Part shown: piece by piece, positions 1 to 6,233 of the stretch
How positions within the stretch are numbered: the stretch's first letter is position 1
How the letters are laid out: each line of letters starts with the position of its first letter
NCBI GenBank assembly: GCA_017620335.1
Contig: JAFZQO010000004.1
Location: 1-64,000, forward strand
Direction: 5' to 3'
Source: Bacteroidales bacterium
Lineage (GTDB): Bacteria; Bacteroidota; Bacteroidia; Bacteroidales; UBA932
Length of the DNA: 64,000 nt
Program-made: the position numbers and the translations under genes
The notes under the pieces: model-generated
Database searches by the model: none
What the model was told of the DNA's origin: nothing
Seen by the model: only the letters and a program-made list of their open reading frames with translations

Positions 1-633
1 GAAACCGTCGCCATTCATATCATGGGTCTTGAAGTTGCCGTCCACGTGACCCATCAGGATTGTATAAAACTTGTCGGAAAGTTGAAGGGACGACAGTACA
101 TTGAGGTCTGTCTTGGTGTCCGTCATCACGGAACCGTTGACGAAAAGCGGTTTCTCGTCCGTAGGTTTCCTGTGTTCCAGATTGATCTGTCCGGTCATTG
201 ACTCTACGCCGTTGATGACCGAAGGCGAGCCCTTGGCGATCTGTATGCTCTCCAACCAGGAGCCAGGAACATATGACAGCCCGAAAGGGGAGGATAATCC
301 ACGCATCACCGGCCGATTCTCGTCGAGCATTTGAGTATATATGCCGGACAGGCCCAGCAGCCGGATCTGCCTGGCGCCTGTGGTAGCGTCAGAATAGCCG
401 ACCGTCACGCTGGCAGAGTTCTCGAAGCTTTCAGCCAGGTTGCAGCAGGCCATCTTCATAAGTCCGGCCGAAGAGACAACCTCCGTTCTGAGTTCCTTCC
501 CCTTGGAAATATAGTTGGCTTGATTGCGGTCGGTAAACACCGCCGCATCCAACGTGTCTACCTGCTGCGCCGCTGCAGCAGAAGAGAGAAGGAACAGTAT
601 AGAAACAGACAGTATTATTTGTAGAGTGCGCAT
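1..633 (-). CDS. TonB-dependent receptor, N-terminal part (3' end beyond the window)
   Basis: The minus frame is open from ATG at 633 to the left edge (211 codons). It starts with a signal peptide (MRTLQIILSVSIL, then SSAAAAQQ) and continues into a TonB plug domain: residues around 60-75 read SVTVGYSDATTGARQIRLLG, followed by GLSGIYTQ, PVMRGLSSPFGL, IQIAKGSPSVINGVESMTGQ and INLEHRKP, the usual plug series. The last visible residues (GHVDGNFKTHDMNGDGF) lie at the start of the barrel. There is no N-terminal CarboxypepD_reg domain, so this is a compact receptor of the cobalamin/metal-chelate type rather than a SusC. The substrate cannot be told. It is transcribed divergently from the Rrf2 regulator at 795, which may control it (inference from position only). 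Confidence 0.88.
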   Translation of the reverse strand, partial: MRTLQIILSVSILFLLSSAAAAQQVDTLDAAVFTDRNQANYISKGKELRTEVVSSAGLMKMACCNLAESFENSASVTVGYSDATTGARQIRLLGLSGIYTQMLDENRPVMRGLSSPFGLSYVPGSWLESIQIAKGSPSVINGVESMTGQINLEHRKPTDEKPLFVNGSVMTDTKTDLNVLSSLQLSDKFYTILMGHVDGNFKTHDMNGDGF

Positions 634-658
634 TCGCTCGGCAATCTTTTTCCAGGGA

Positions 659-689
659 CTAAATTACTTCATATTTTCGAATCGTCAAA
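659..689 (-). promoter_or_regulatory. Promoter of the TonB receptor
   Basis: On the minus strand a -33 TTTG (686-689) and a near-consensus -7 TAATTTAG (659-666) are separated by 19 bp, 26 bp upstream of the ATG at 633. The spacing fits the Bacteroidetes sigma-ABfr consensus TTTG-N19-21-TAnnTTTG, with one mismatch in the -7 box. Confidence 0.5.
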
Positions 690-782
690 TCATCTTCACC
701 CGAAAGTACATTTATTTAGTGTAGATTTACCTCGGCATCGGCTGCTAATGTTTGTTTAATAGCGTTTATCTGGGAAAAATAG

Positions 783-790
783 TATTTTTG
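783..790 (+). promoter_or_regulatory. -7 box before the Rrf2 regulator
   Basis: TATTTTTG matches TAnnTTTG exactly, but it ends only 4 bp before the ATG at 795. The transcript would therefore be leaderless or nearly so. No good -33 box lies at the usual distance; a TTTG at 751-754 is too far upstream. Confidence 0.4.
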
Positions 791-794
791 TAGT

Positions 795-1208
795 ATGCTT
801 TCCCGGAAAACAAGATATGCCATCATGGCAATGACTGCCCTTGCCGAGTCTTTTGGCAAGGGACCGCTTCCTATGAGCCGGATCGCTGAAAGCAAGAGTA
901 TTCCTATACGTTTTCTGGAAGGTATCCTGCTCCAGCTCAAGAAGAAAGGGATTCTCGAGAGTATCCGGGGCGTCGACGGAGGATATGCTTTGAAACGCCC
1001 GCCAGAGACTATATCCCTGATAGAGGTGTTGAGAGTCACTGAAGGGTCGATGTCTTATGTATCCTGCTCGGATTGTGTCTCGAAAGTGGAGTGCGAGTTT
1101 GGCTGGAATCCGGATACCTGCGGAATCCGAAGGATCTTTTCGGATGTCTATGTCAGCCTGCTTCATAAAATGGAGACGACGACATTAAAGGATCTCGTCA
1201 TCGGATAA
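795..1208 (+). CDS. Rrf2 family transcriptional regulator
   Basis: This 137-residue protein has the standard Rrf2 N-terminus (MLSRKTRYAIMAMTALAES). A winged helix follows, with the SKSIPIRFLEGILLQLKKKGIL recognition region (about 33-54) and the wing GVDGGYALKRPPE (about 59-71). Rrf2 proteins often sense Fe-S clusters, redox state or nitric oxide through Cys in the C-terminal part. Here Cys91, Cys94, Cys100 and Cys109 form a C-x2-C-x5-C-x8-C cluster, so binding of a metal or Fe-S cluster is plausible but not shown. Length is typical. The start is fixed by the conserved N-terminus. The divergent neighbour is a TonB receptor, which suggests control of metal or cofactor uptake (inference). Confidence 0.92.
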   Translation: MLSRKTRYAIMAMTALAESFGKGPLPMSRIAESKSIPIRFLEGILLQLKKKGILESIRGVDGGYALKRPPETISLIEVLRVTEGSMSYVSCSDCVSKVECEFGWNPDTCGIRRIFSDVYVSLLHKMETTTLKDLVIG

Positions 1209-1515
1209 CAGCACCCTACTATCAATCACTGCTACGCAGCTTCTCCCGGTGCGTTTTCAACTCAAAAAAAACGCGCAAAGGCGAAAAACGCGCATTTTAA
1301 CAGCGAAAAACTCACCGATTTAGCGCACTGAAAAAGCAGCGAAATGATGCTTCTATGCATCTACAAGGCACATTTGCCATCATAACGAGAAAGTCTGACG
1401 ATATCGGGGCGCTCCCCCTTCTTCCGCAGAGCAGGGAACAGCATCGCAGCATAGCTGCGGTGTTGTTTTGTTATATCGCGGAGCCGGGCTTGCCCGGGCG
1501 CCAACAGAATAACGA
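1209..1515. other. Convergent intergenic region, no gene seen
   Basis: This is 307 bp between the stops of the Rrf2 gene (+) and the Na/Pi fusion gene (-). It holds a GCGC...GCGC inverted repeat around an AAAGGCGAAAAAC core (about 1272-1296), which resembles the cores of the palindromic elements elsewhere in the window. It also holds a terminator-like hairpin (1442-1472) and a tight GC hairpin (1484-1497). I see no convincing coding frame. Confidence 0.6.
1442..1472 (+). terminator. Rho-independent terminator for the + strand
   Basis: A nine-pair stem (CATCGCAGC, 1442-1450, against GCTGCGGTG, 1454-1462, with one G-T pair and an ATA loop) is followed by the T-rich tail TTGTTTTGTT. It lies about 230 bp beyond the Rrf2 stop, so a long 3' untranslated region is implied if it is used. 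Confidence 0.5.
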
Positions 1516-3477
1516 TTACTCCTGGAAAGAGTATCCGAATCCGGCACGGGAAGTCAGGCTTTCCGCATAGGGGCCTATCTTCTTCCGGATACGCGTGATA
1601 TTCACATCCACCGTGCGTGGAGTGACAATGACGTCGTCCGGCCAGACTGCAGATAAAAGCTGCTCCCGAGAGAACATCCTGCCAGGGTTCTCCAGGAAGA
1701 GTTTCAGAAGTTCATATTCGGTTTTGGTGAAAGGAATCTCCGTTCCGTCCACGGTCACCTTTTTTGCGTCGGTATCCATCTGTATTCCACGGAAACGGAT
1801 ACCGTTGCGGGCCGCACCGAGGCGTGCTTCGACCACATTGATGATATAGTCTCCCGTCTTTTCGCATTCTCCGATCAAGTCGGAGAACACGGTCCCTTTG
1901 TCATAACCGTACAAATGGGCGTCCAGATTGTCGATATTCTGCTGTTTGAGCTCGTTGCGGCAGGCGTTGATCCGGAGTTCGATGTCCTCGGATACGGCGA
2001 GGAGGAAGTCCTCCTTGTGACCGGAGAGAAGCGAGTTCATATGGGACAGGGCGTCCTCGACCAGAGAGAACATCTTTTGGATACCCTCTTCCTGCTGCGG
2101 GGTAAATACGATTTTGTTAATCCTTTTTCGACGGAGGATGCGGGCCAGGTTGAAACAACTGTCCCCCACGGACTCCAATTCCCCGATCTGACGGAGCATG
2201 GAACGAATCTTTTCCTTGGTATCATCAGAGAGATGAGCCGAGCCCAAGTCACCCAGATACCGGCCGATCTCGTTCTCCATCCGGTCGCTCCCTTCCTCGC
2301 CCTTTTGGATGCGCTCGAACAGTTTGGTGAAAGCCTGCTCGTCCGTTGTGGCATACAATTCCCTTACCTGGGCGAACATGTGCTGCGTATTCTCGCCGAA
2401 TGCCGTAATCTCCTTTTGCGCCTGCAGGACGGAGATTTCAGGCGTCTTCATGATACCGCCACGTATATATTGTAAGCGGAATTCATCCTCCTCTTCCGAC
2501 TTCTTTGGCCTGACAATTTTGCATACCAGTTTCTCCAGTTGCGGAATGAACCAAATCAGAATAGCGGTGTTGATGACGTTGAAGCATGTATGGAAGGTGG
2601 CCAGCGCAAAGGAGAGCTTGGTGGGATCCTGTTCGGAGGCCGTCGGATCCAGCCGCACGATTCCGCAGACCATACGGACAAAGGGGAAGAACAGGACGAG
2701 CACCCAGATAACGCCGAAGACGTTGAACAGCAGGTGGGCGAAAGCGGTCCGCCGGGCCTGTGTGTTCGCGCTCAGGGCCGCCAGGTTGGCCGTAACGGTG
2801 GTACCTATGTTTTCGCCCATGACAAGGGCGATGCCCTGATAGATGGAAATGGCGCCAGTGGCGCATAGGACCATCGTGATGGCCATCAACGCTGCGGAAC
2901 TCTGGACGATGGCTGTCAGGATGGTGCCGATGAGCAGGAAAAGAAGTATGGTGCCGTAATTGGTTTTGAAGCTCGAGAAGAACGCAACAACCTGAGGCTT
3001 GCTTGCGAGGTCCATTTCCACACCCGTGGCTTTGAGCATTCCCAGCGCGAAAAGCAGGAAACTGAGGCCGAAGAGGAAGTCACCGAAGTAACGGTGACGT
3101 CCAACCTGAATGAAAATGATGCCGATGAGAAATGCCGGCCAGACAACGTTGACAATGTTGAAGGAAAAACCGGCAGACATGATCCAGGCGCTCATCGTAG
3201 TGCCGATGTTAGCACCCATGATTATCGAAATGGCCTGAGTCATGGTCAGGAGCGCCGCATTCACGAAGGACACCGTCATTACGGTGGTTGCGGCAGAAGA
3301 CTGGACGGCGACGGTGACCAGGGCGCCGGTGGCTACACCGGAAAAACGGTTTGTGGTCATCGCGCCCAGAAGGTGTCGGAGTTGCGGACCTGCCATCTTC
3401 TGCAGGGCCTCGCTCATCATCTTCATGCCGAATATCAGGAGGGCGATCGAGCCCAGAAGTTTCAACGCAATTAGCAT
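1516..3477 (-). CDS. Na/Pi cotransporter-PhoU-PhoB-type DNA-binding domain fusion
   Basis: One uninterrupted 653-residue frame carries three modules. (1) About 1-325: a Na/Pi-cotransporter II core with the two inverted repeats of the family, QSSAATT (59-65) with GANIGTT (88-94), and QSSAA (192-196) with GENIGTT (221-227), in a bundle of hydrophobic helices. (2) About 345-560: a PhoU-like helical domain with a repeated ESVGDSC / ECEKTGDYI pattern. (3) About 563-653: an OmpR/PhoB-type winged helix with FTKTEYELLKLFLENPGR, MFSREQLLSAVW, the recognition helix TPRTVDVNITRIRKKIG and the wing RAGFGYSF. NaPi-PhoU proteins are known (for example E. coli YjbB); the added DNA-binding domain is not usual. 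The longer frame starts at a TTG (3498) lying inside the -7 box, so ATG 3477 is taken as the start. Expected location: inner membrane, with PhoU and the winged helix in the cytoplasm. It could transport phosphate, regulate genes, or both. Confidence 0.93.
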   Translation of the reverse strand: MLIALKLLGSIALLIFGMKMMSEALQKMAGPQLRHLLGAMTTNRFSGVATGALVTVAVQSSAATTVMTVSFVNAALLTMTQAISIIMGANIGTTMSAWIMSAGFSFNIVNVVWPAFLIGIIFIQVGRHRYFGDFLFGLSFLLFALGMLKATGVEMDLASKPQVVAFFSSFKTNYGTILLFLLIGTILTAIVQSSAALMAITMVLCATGAISIYQGIALVMGENIGTTVTANLAALSANTQARRTAFAHLLFNVFGVIWVLVLFFPFVRMVCGIVRLDPTASEQDPTKLSFALATFHTCFNVINTAILIWFIPQLEKLVCKIVRPKKSEEEDEFRLQYIRGGIMKTPEISVLQAQKEITAFGENTQHMFAQVRELYATTDEQAFTKLFERIQKGEEGSDRMENEIGRYLGDLGSAHLSDDTKEKIRSMLRQIGELESVGDSCFNLARILRRKRINKIVFTPQQEEGIQKMFSLVEDALSHMNSLLSGHKEDFLLAVSEDIELRINACRNELKQQNIDNLDAHLYGYDKGTVFSDLIGECEKTGDYIINVVEARLGAARNGIRFRGIQMDTDAKKVTVDGTEIPFTKTEYELLKLFLENPGRMFSREQLLSAVWPDDVIVTPRTVDVNITRIRKKIGPYAESLTSRAGFGYSFQE

Positions 3478-3495
3478 ATCCAAAGAAATGTGATG

Positions 3496-3526
3496 CAAAG
3501 ATACTCACAGCTCGCGATTCTCTCAA
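3496..3526 (-). promoter_or_regulatory. Promoter of the Na/Pi-PhoU-winged-helix gene
   Basis: A perfect -7 box TATCTTTG (3496-3503) lies 20 bp downstream of a -33 TTG (3524-3526) on the minus strand. Transcription should start near 3490, about 12 nt before ATG 3477. This excludes the TTG at 3498 as the start codon. Confidence 0.75.
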
Positions 3527-3531
3527 GGCAA

Positions 3532-3560
3532 ATAACCGATTTTTAACAGAATCTTAACGG
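3532..3560 (-). promoter_or_regulatory. Pho-box-like operator: three direct repeats at 11-bp spacing
   Basis: Read in the direction of transcription, three heptamers follow each other with exact 4-bp gaps: CCGTTAA (3560-3554), CTGTTAA (3549-3543) and CGGTTAT (3538-3532), with gaps GATT and AAAT. The last repeat ends 5 bp before the -33 TTG. Direct heptamers every 11 bp are the binding pattern of OmpR/PhoB-family proteins; the E. coli Pho box is two CTGTCAT-like heptamers with a 4-bp gap. It stands directly before the gene that encodes a PhoB-type DNA-binding domain, so autoregulation is the simplest reading. Confidence 0.65.
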
Positions 3561-3697
3561 GCGTTCTGAGGGATGTAGTCACTTAGAAATATCCTTTCAT
3601 TATCTTGTTCAAAACGGAATTGACAATCATTGAGGTTCCGGCGGCTGTCATGGAGGCAGCACACAAAAAGCAGCTTGCCAGACCGGGAAACTGGTTT

Positions 3698-4369
3698 TTA
3701 CCAAATAAAGGGAAGGATCCTATACTTCACTTTCTTTTTATAATCGGCATAGCCAGCCAGCCCCTCCTCGAGGACCTTTTCCTCATTCCTGATACGTTTG
3801 GCAATCACGGGGATGTAGCCAAGCATGATGAAGAAGGATATGGGAGACGCCAGCACCAGCGGCATCGCCAGAAAGAGCACGGTGGTGGCCATGTACATAG
3901 GATGCCGGACAATTCCATAGAGGCCAGTGTCGATGACCTTCTGGTTTTCCTGCACTTCAATGGTCCTGGAGAGGTAAGTGTTCTCTCTCAGCACTTCCGC
4001 ATACAGGAGATATGAGGCAAGGAACAGTCCAGCTGCCACCCAGACGGCCCAGTCAGGCAGGACCCACCAGCCGAAGCGCCAGTTCAGTCCGGCCACAATG
4101 AAAGCGGCGATGAACAGCATTCCGCTCATCATGACCACAGTCTTCTGCTCCTCTTCCCGTTCCTTTGCGTTCAGGCGCTTGCGCAGCAAATCCGGATTCC
4201 TCGACATCATCACCAGCCCGGCCACAAACATCGGCACGAAAAGGATGCCCATCAGCAGCCATCCCTGCCAAAACCTTAAGGACCATGCGGGCACGAAAAT
4301 CAGCACCCCGAGCAATAATACACCCAGGAAGAACTTGACGAGCGCCTGTTTCAGTAATCCTTTATCCAT
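3698..4369 (-). CDS. Isoprenylcysteine carboxyl methyltransferase family membrane protein
   Basis: This 223-residue integral membrane protein has about five hydrophobic segments (about 11-28, 36-54, 79-94, 107-123, 161-190). It ends in the ICMT/PEMT signature: GLYGIVRHPMYMATTV (149-164, with RHPMY at 155-159) and RIRNEEKVLEEGLAGYADYKKKVKYR (192-217). In this family these parts bind S-adenosylmethionine and place the acceptor; bacterial substrates are mostly unknown. Start: the frame extends upstream of ATG 4369, but that part overlaps the preceding gene; ATG 4369 follows the stop of that gene by 20 bp and begins MDKGLLKQALVKFF. It is probably cotranscribed with the gene at 4390-4890. Confidence 0.85.
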   Translation of the reverse strand: MDKGLLKQALVKFFLGVLLLGVLIFVPAWSLRFWQGWLLMGILFVPMFVAGLVMMSRNPDLLRKRLNAKEREEEQKTVVMMSGMLFIAAFIVAGLNWRFGWWVLPDWAVWVAAGLFLASYLLYAEVLRENTYLSRTIEVQENQKVIDTGLYGIVRHPMYMATTVLFLAMPLVLASPISFFIMLGYIPVIAKRIRNEEKVLEEGLAGYADYKKKVKYRILPFIW

Positions 4370-4389
4370 GATGGTCAGATAGCTGTTTT

Positions 4390-4890
4390 TTACCTTATCC
4401 GCTTGCCGAAGATTTCGCAGACAAGGAACTTCTCTCCGTTGTCTTTGATCCGGACATTTTCCCATCGGAAACTGTCAGCATTGATGTCAGAGAATATCCA
4501 GTAGGCATTTTCTTCGGAAAGCACCTTTCCGACCAGCCTGTCACCCTGTTTGGTGAAGCACAGCCTTTTCATGGCGTGGTCGCAGGTGTAAACGACATCG
4601 TAACAATGCTCAACCTTGTTGAACATCCGGAACGACGAGCCATACTCGCCATCGGGCTGCGGCTCTGTTTCTTTCGTGGCCCGTGAAGGAAAGATGAAGA
4701 TGTCCTGTATACCCGTGCCTTCAAGGATCCTGCGGAAGATCCATTCTCCCTTGACATGGCGTTTGCGGCCCTTCTCCGGCTCGTCGTAATAGTCGCAGTC
4801 CCAGTCTCCGAGGAGTGGGGCGAACCAGTCGTATCCGTCCGGTATCCTGTCGGTCTTGCCGCTCAATAATGCTTCAATGAAAGAATCCAT
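4390..4890 (-). CDS. Uncharacterised soluble protein, lipocalin-like (DUF1579-type) pattern
   Basis: This 166-residue protein has no signal peptide and no membrane segment. The sequence suggests a beta-barrel with a repeated strand pattern: GDWDCDYYDEPEKG, VKGEWIFRRILEGTGIQDIFIFP, GSSFRMFNKVEHCYDVVYTCD, GDRLVGKVLSEENAYWIFSDI and FRWENVRIKDNGEKFLVCEIFGKR. This is like small proteins that resemble DUF1579 or lipocalins, but I do not recognise a named family with certainty and can give no function. It is first in a probable two-gene unit with the methyltransferase-like gene 20 bp downstream. Confidence 0.75.
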   Translation of the reverse strand: MDSFIEALLSGKTDRIPDGYDWFAPLLGDWDCDYYDEPEKGRKRHVKGEWIFRRILEGTGIQDIFIFPSRATKETEPQPDGEYGSSFRMFNKVEHCYDVVYTCDHAMKRLCFTKQGDRLVGKVLSEENAYWIFSDINADSFRWENVRIKDNGEKFLVCEIFGKRIR

Positions 4891-4906
4891 AATCTATTAA
4901 CTGGCT

Positions 4907-4914
4907 CAAAGATA
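4907..4914 (-). promoter_or_regulatory. -7 box before the 4390-4890 gene
   Basis: TATCTTTG on the minus strand, 16 bp upstream of ATG 4890. It is a perfect -7 match; no clear -33 box is seen. Confidence 0.55.
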
Positions 4915-4943
4915 ACGATTATTTCCTAAATCAGCGGGAGGAT

Positions 4944-6176
4944 TCACTCCTCTTCCATGAAGCGTTCGGCGCGGACGAAGCGGAGGGATTCTTCGACGAA
5001 CTGGTAGGCCTTCGTGCCGGGCTTGGCATACTCCAGATAGCGTTCGTAGTACTCCACGGCGTGCTTGTAATCCTTCTTCTGTTCATAGCAATAGCCTATC
5101 GTGGAAAGGGCGGAGTTATTCTCCGGATTATATTGATAGGCCGTCTTATATAACAATATCGCCTTGTCCCAGTTCAGGCGGGCATACTCCGCACGGCCGT
5201 ATTCCTGATATATCGACGCCATCAGTTTCGGGTCCGGATCCGTCATTGACAGGGCTTTGTCGAACCACGGCTTGATATACTTCTGGTAGTCCGGCATGAA
5301 ATGCGTCCTGTTCACCGCTATCTCCATGGCCAGGGAGGCTCTGGTCGAATCCAGCTGCCATGCGCGCATGAAATGGTCTTCGGCTTCGTGGAAAAGGTTC
5401 TGGTGGGAAAAGCACTGGGCAAGGTAATAGTGCGGGGCATATGTGTCATCCCCCTGGTCAATGGCCGTCTCGAACGCTTCTGCGGAGGGCTTGTACTCCT
5501 CTTTCAGGTAGTGGCCAAGTCCCTTGACACGCAGGATGTCGATATTCAGAGGGTCCAACTCCAGGTAAGCGTCCGCAAGTGCCAGGGCTCCGTCATAGTC
5601 CTTGCGGTCAAGCAGGATCCTGGACATTTTGTTGACGACGGAAGCGTTGTTCGGACGGCGGCGGAGCGCCGCACCGTAATAAGCCATCGCGGAGTCCCGC
5701 TGCTCCATCTGGTTGAAAGCGTCCCCGACCAGAGTCAGGACCGGAAGCAGCGTGTCGCGCTGAAGGACCTCGCGGCCGCGCCCGACGACATCATCGTAAG
5801 CCCTGGCCCTGGAGGCCAAAGACAAATAGCGGACCTGATACCCCAGGTCGTCAGGACGCTGCTGCGTCAGTATCATATACAGCGTCGCCGCATCCTCGAA
5901 CATTCCCGCCTGATAGTGGCAGTCGGCAAGCTCTCCAAGTACTTCGAGGTCCATGTGTTCTGGACGAAGCAGGGACGTCAGCGCTTCGGCGGCCTCGTCG
6001 AAGCAGTACATGCGGCGCAGGAGCGCCGCCTTGCGGAGGACGAGGCCGCGCACCGCGGCGCTGTCCGAGACGGCGACAAGGCTGTCGAGGGCCGCGATGT
6101 CGCGGCGGCTCTGCCCCGGCGCAGCCAGGCAGAGCGCCGCCAGCGCGGCCGTCAGGAGTATCCGGAATGCCTTCAT
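4944..6176 (-). CDS. Secreted tetratricopeptide-repeat protein
   Basis: This is about 410 residues, with a signal peptide (MKAFRILLTAALAALCLAAPGQS) and then at least eight TPR-like helical pairs. Clear units include GELADCHYQAGMFEDAATLY, DAFNQMEQRDSAMAYYGAAL, LAQCFSHQNLFHEAEDHFM, YGRAEYARLNWDKAILLY and IGYCYEQKKDYKHAVEYY. TPR proteins of this kind in Bacteroidales act in the periplasm or at the outer membrane as scaffolds; nothing here tells the partner. The frame can be extended by two codons to a TTG (6182), but the -7 box at 6191-6198 places the transcript start close to it, so ATG 6176 is preferred. It is monocistronic. Confidence 0.9.
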   Translation of the reverse strand: MKAFRILLTAALAALCLAAPGQSRRDIAALDSLVAVSDSAAVRGLVLRKAALLRRMYCFDEAAEALTSLLRPEHMDLEVLGELADCHYQAGMFEDAATLYMILTQQRPDDLGYQVRYLSLASRARAYDDVVGRGREVLQRDTLLPVLTLVGDAFNQMEQRDSAMAYYGAALRRRPNNASVVNKMSRILLDRKDYDGALALADAYLELDPLNIDILRVKGLGHYLKEEYKPSAEAFETAIDQGDDTYAPHYYLAQCFSHQNLFHEAEDHFMRAWQLDSTRASLAMEIAVNRTHFMPDYQKYIKPWFDKALSMTDPDPKLMASIYQEYGRAEYARLNWDKAILLYKTAYQYNPENNSALSTIGYCYEQKKDYKHAVEYYERYLEYAKPGTKAYQFVEESLRFVRAERFMEEE

Positions 6177-6190
6177 ATGCAAAGTTTTTC

Positions 6191-6198
6191 CAAAGATA
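6191..6198 (-). promoter_or_regulatory. -7 box before the TPR gene
   Basis: TATCTTTG on the minus strand, 14 bp upstream of ATG 6176. The match is perfect; the -33 box is unclear. Confidence 0.55.
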
Positions 6199-6217
6199 GA
6201 AAACTTTTAGGATATCT

Positions 6218-6232
6218 CCTAATAAAATTAGG
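6218..6232 (-). terminator. AT-rich hairpin after the first GH3 gene
   Basis: CCTAAT-TTT-ATTAGG (minus strand) begins one base after the GH3 stop at 6234. It lacks a T-tract, so termination here would be weak. Confidence 0.3.
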
Positions 6233-6233
6233 A

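Noticed and set aside
3583..3726. A short minus-strand frame after the methyltransferase-like gene that reads like a membrane helix and ends TAAGTSMIVNSVLNKIMKGYF
   Set aside because: It starts inside the end of that gene in another frame and has no promoter or family resemblance I can name. It might be a remnant of a decayed gene, but the evidence is too thin.
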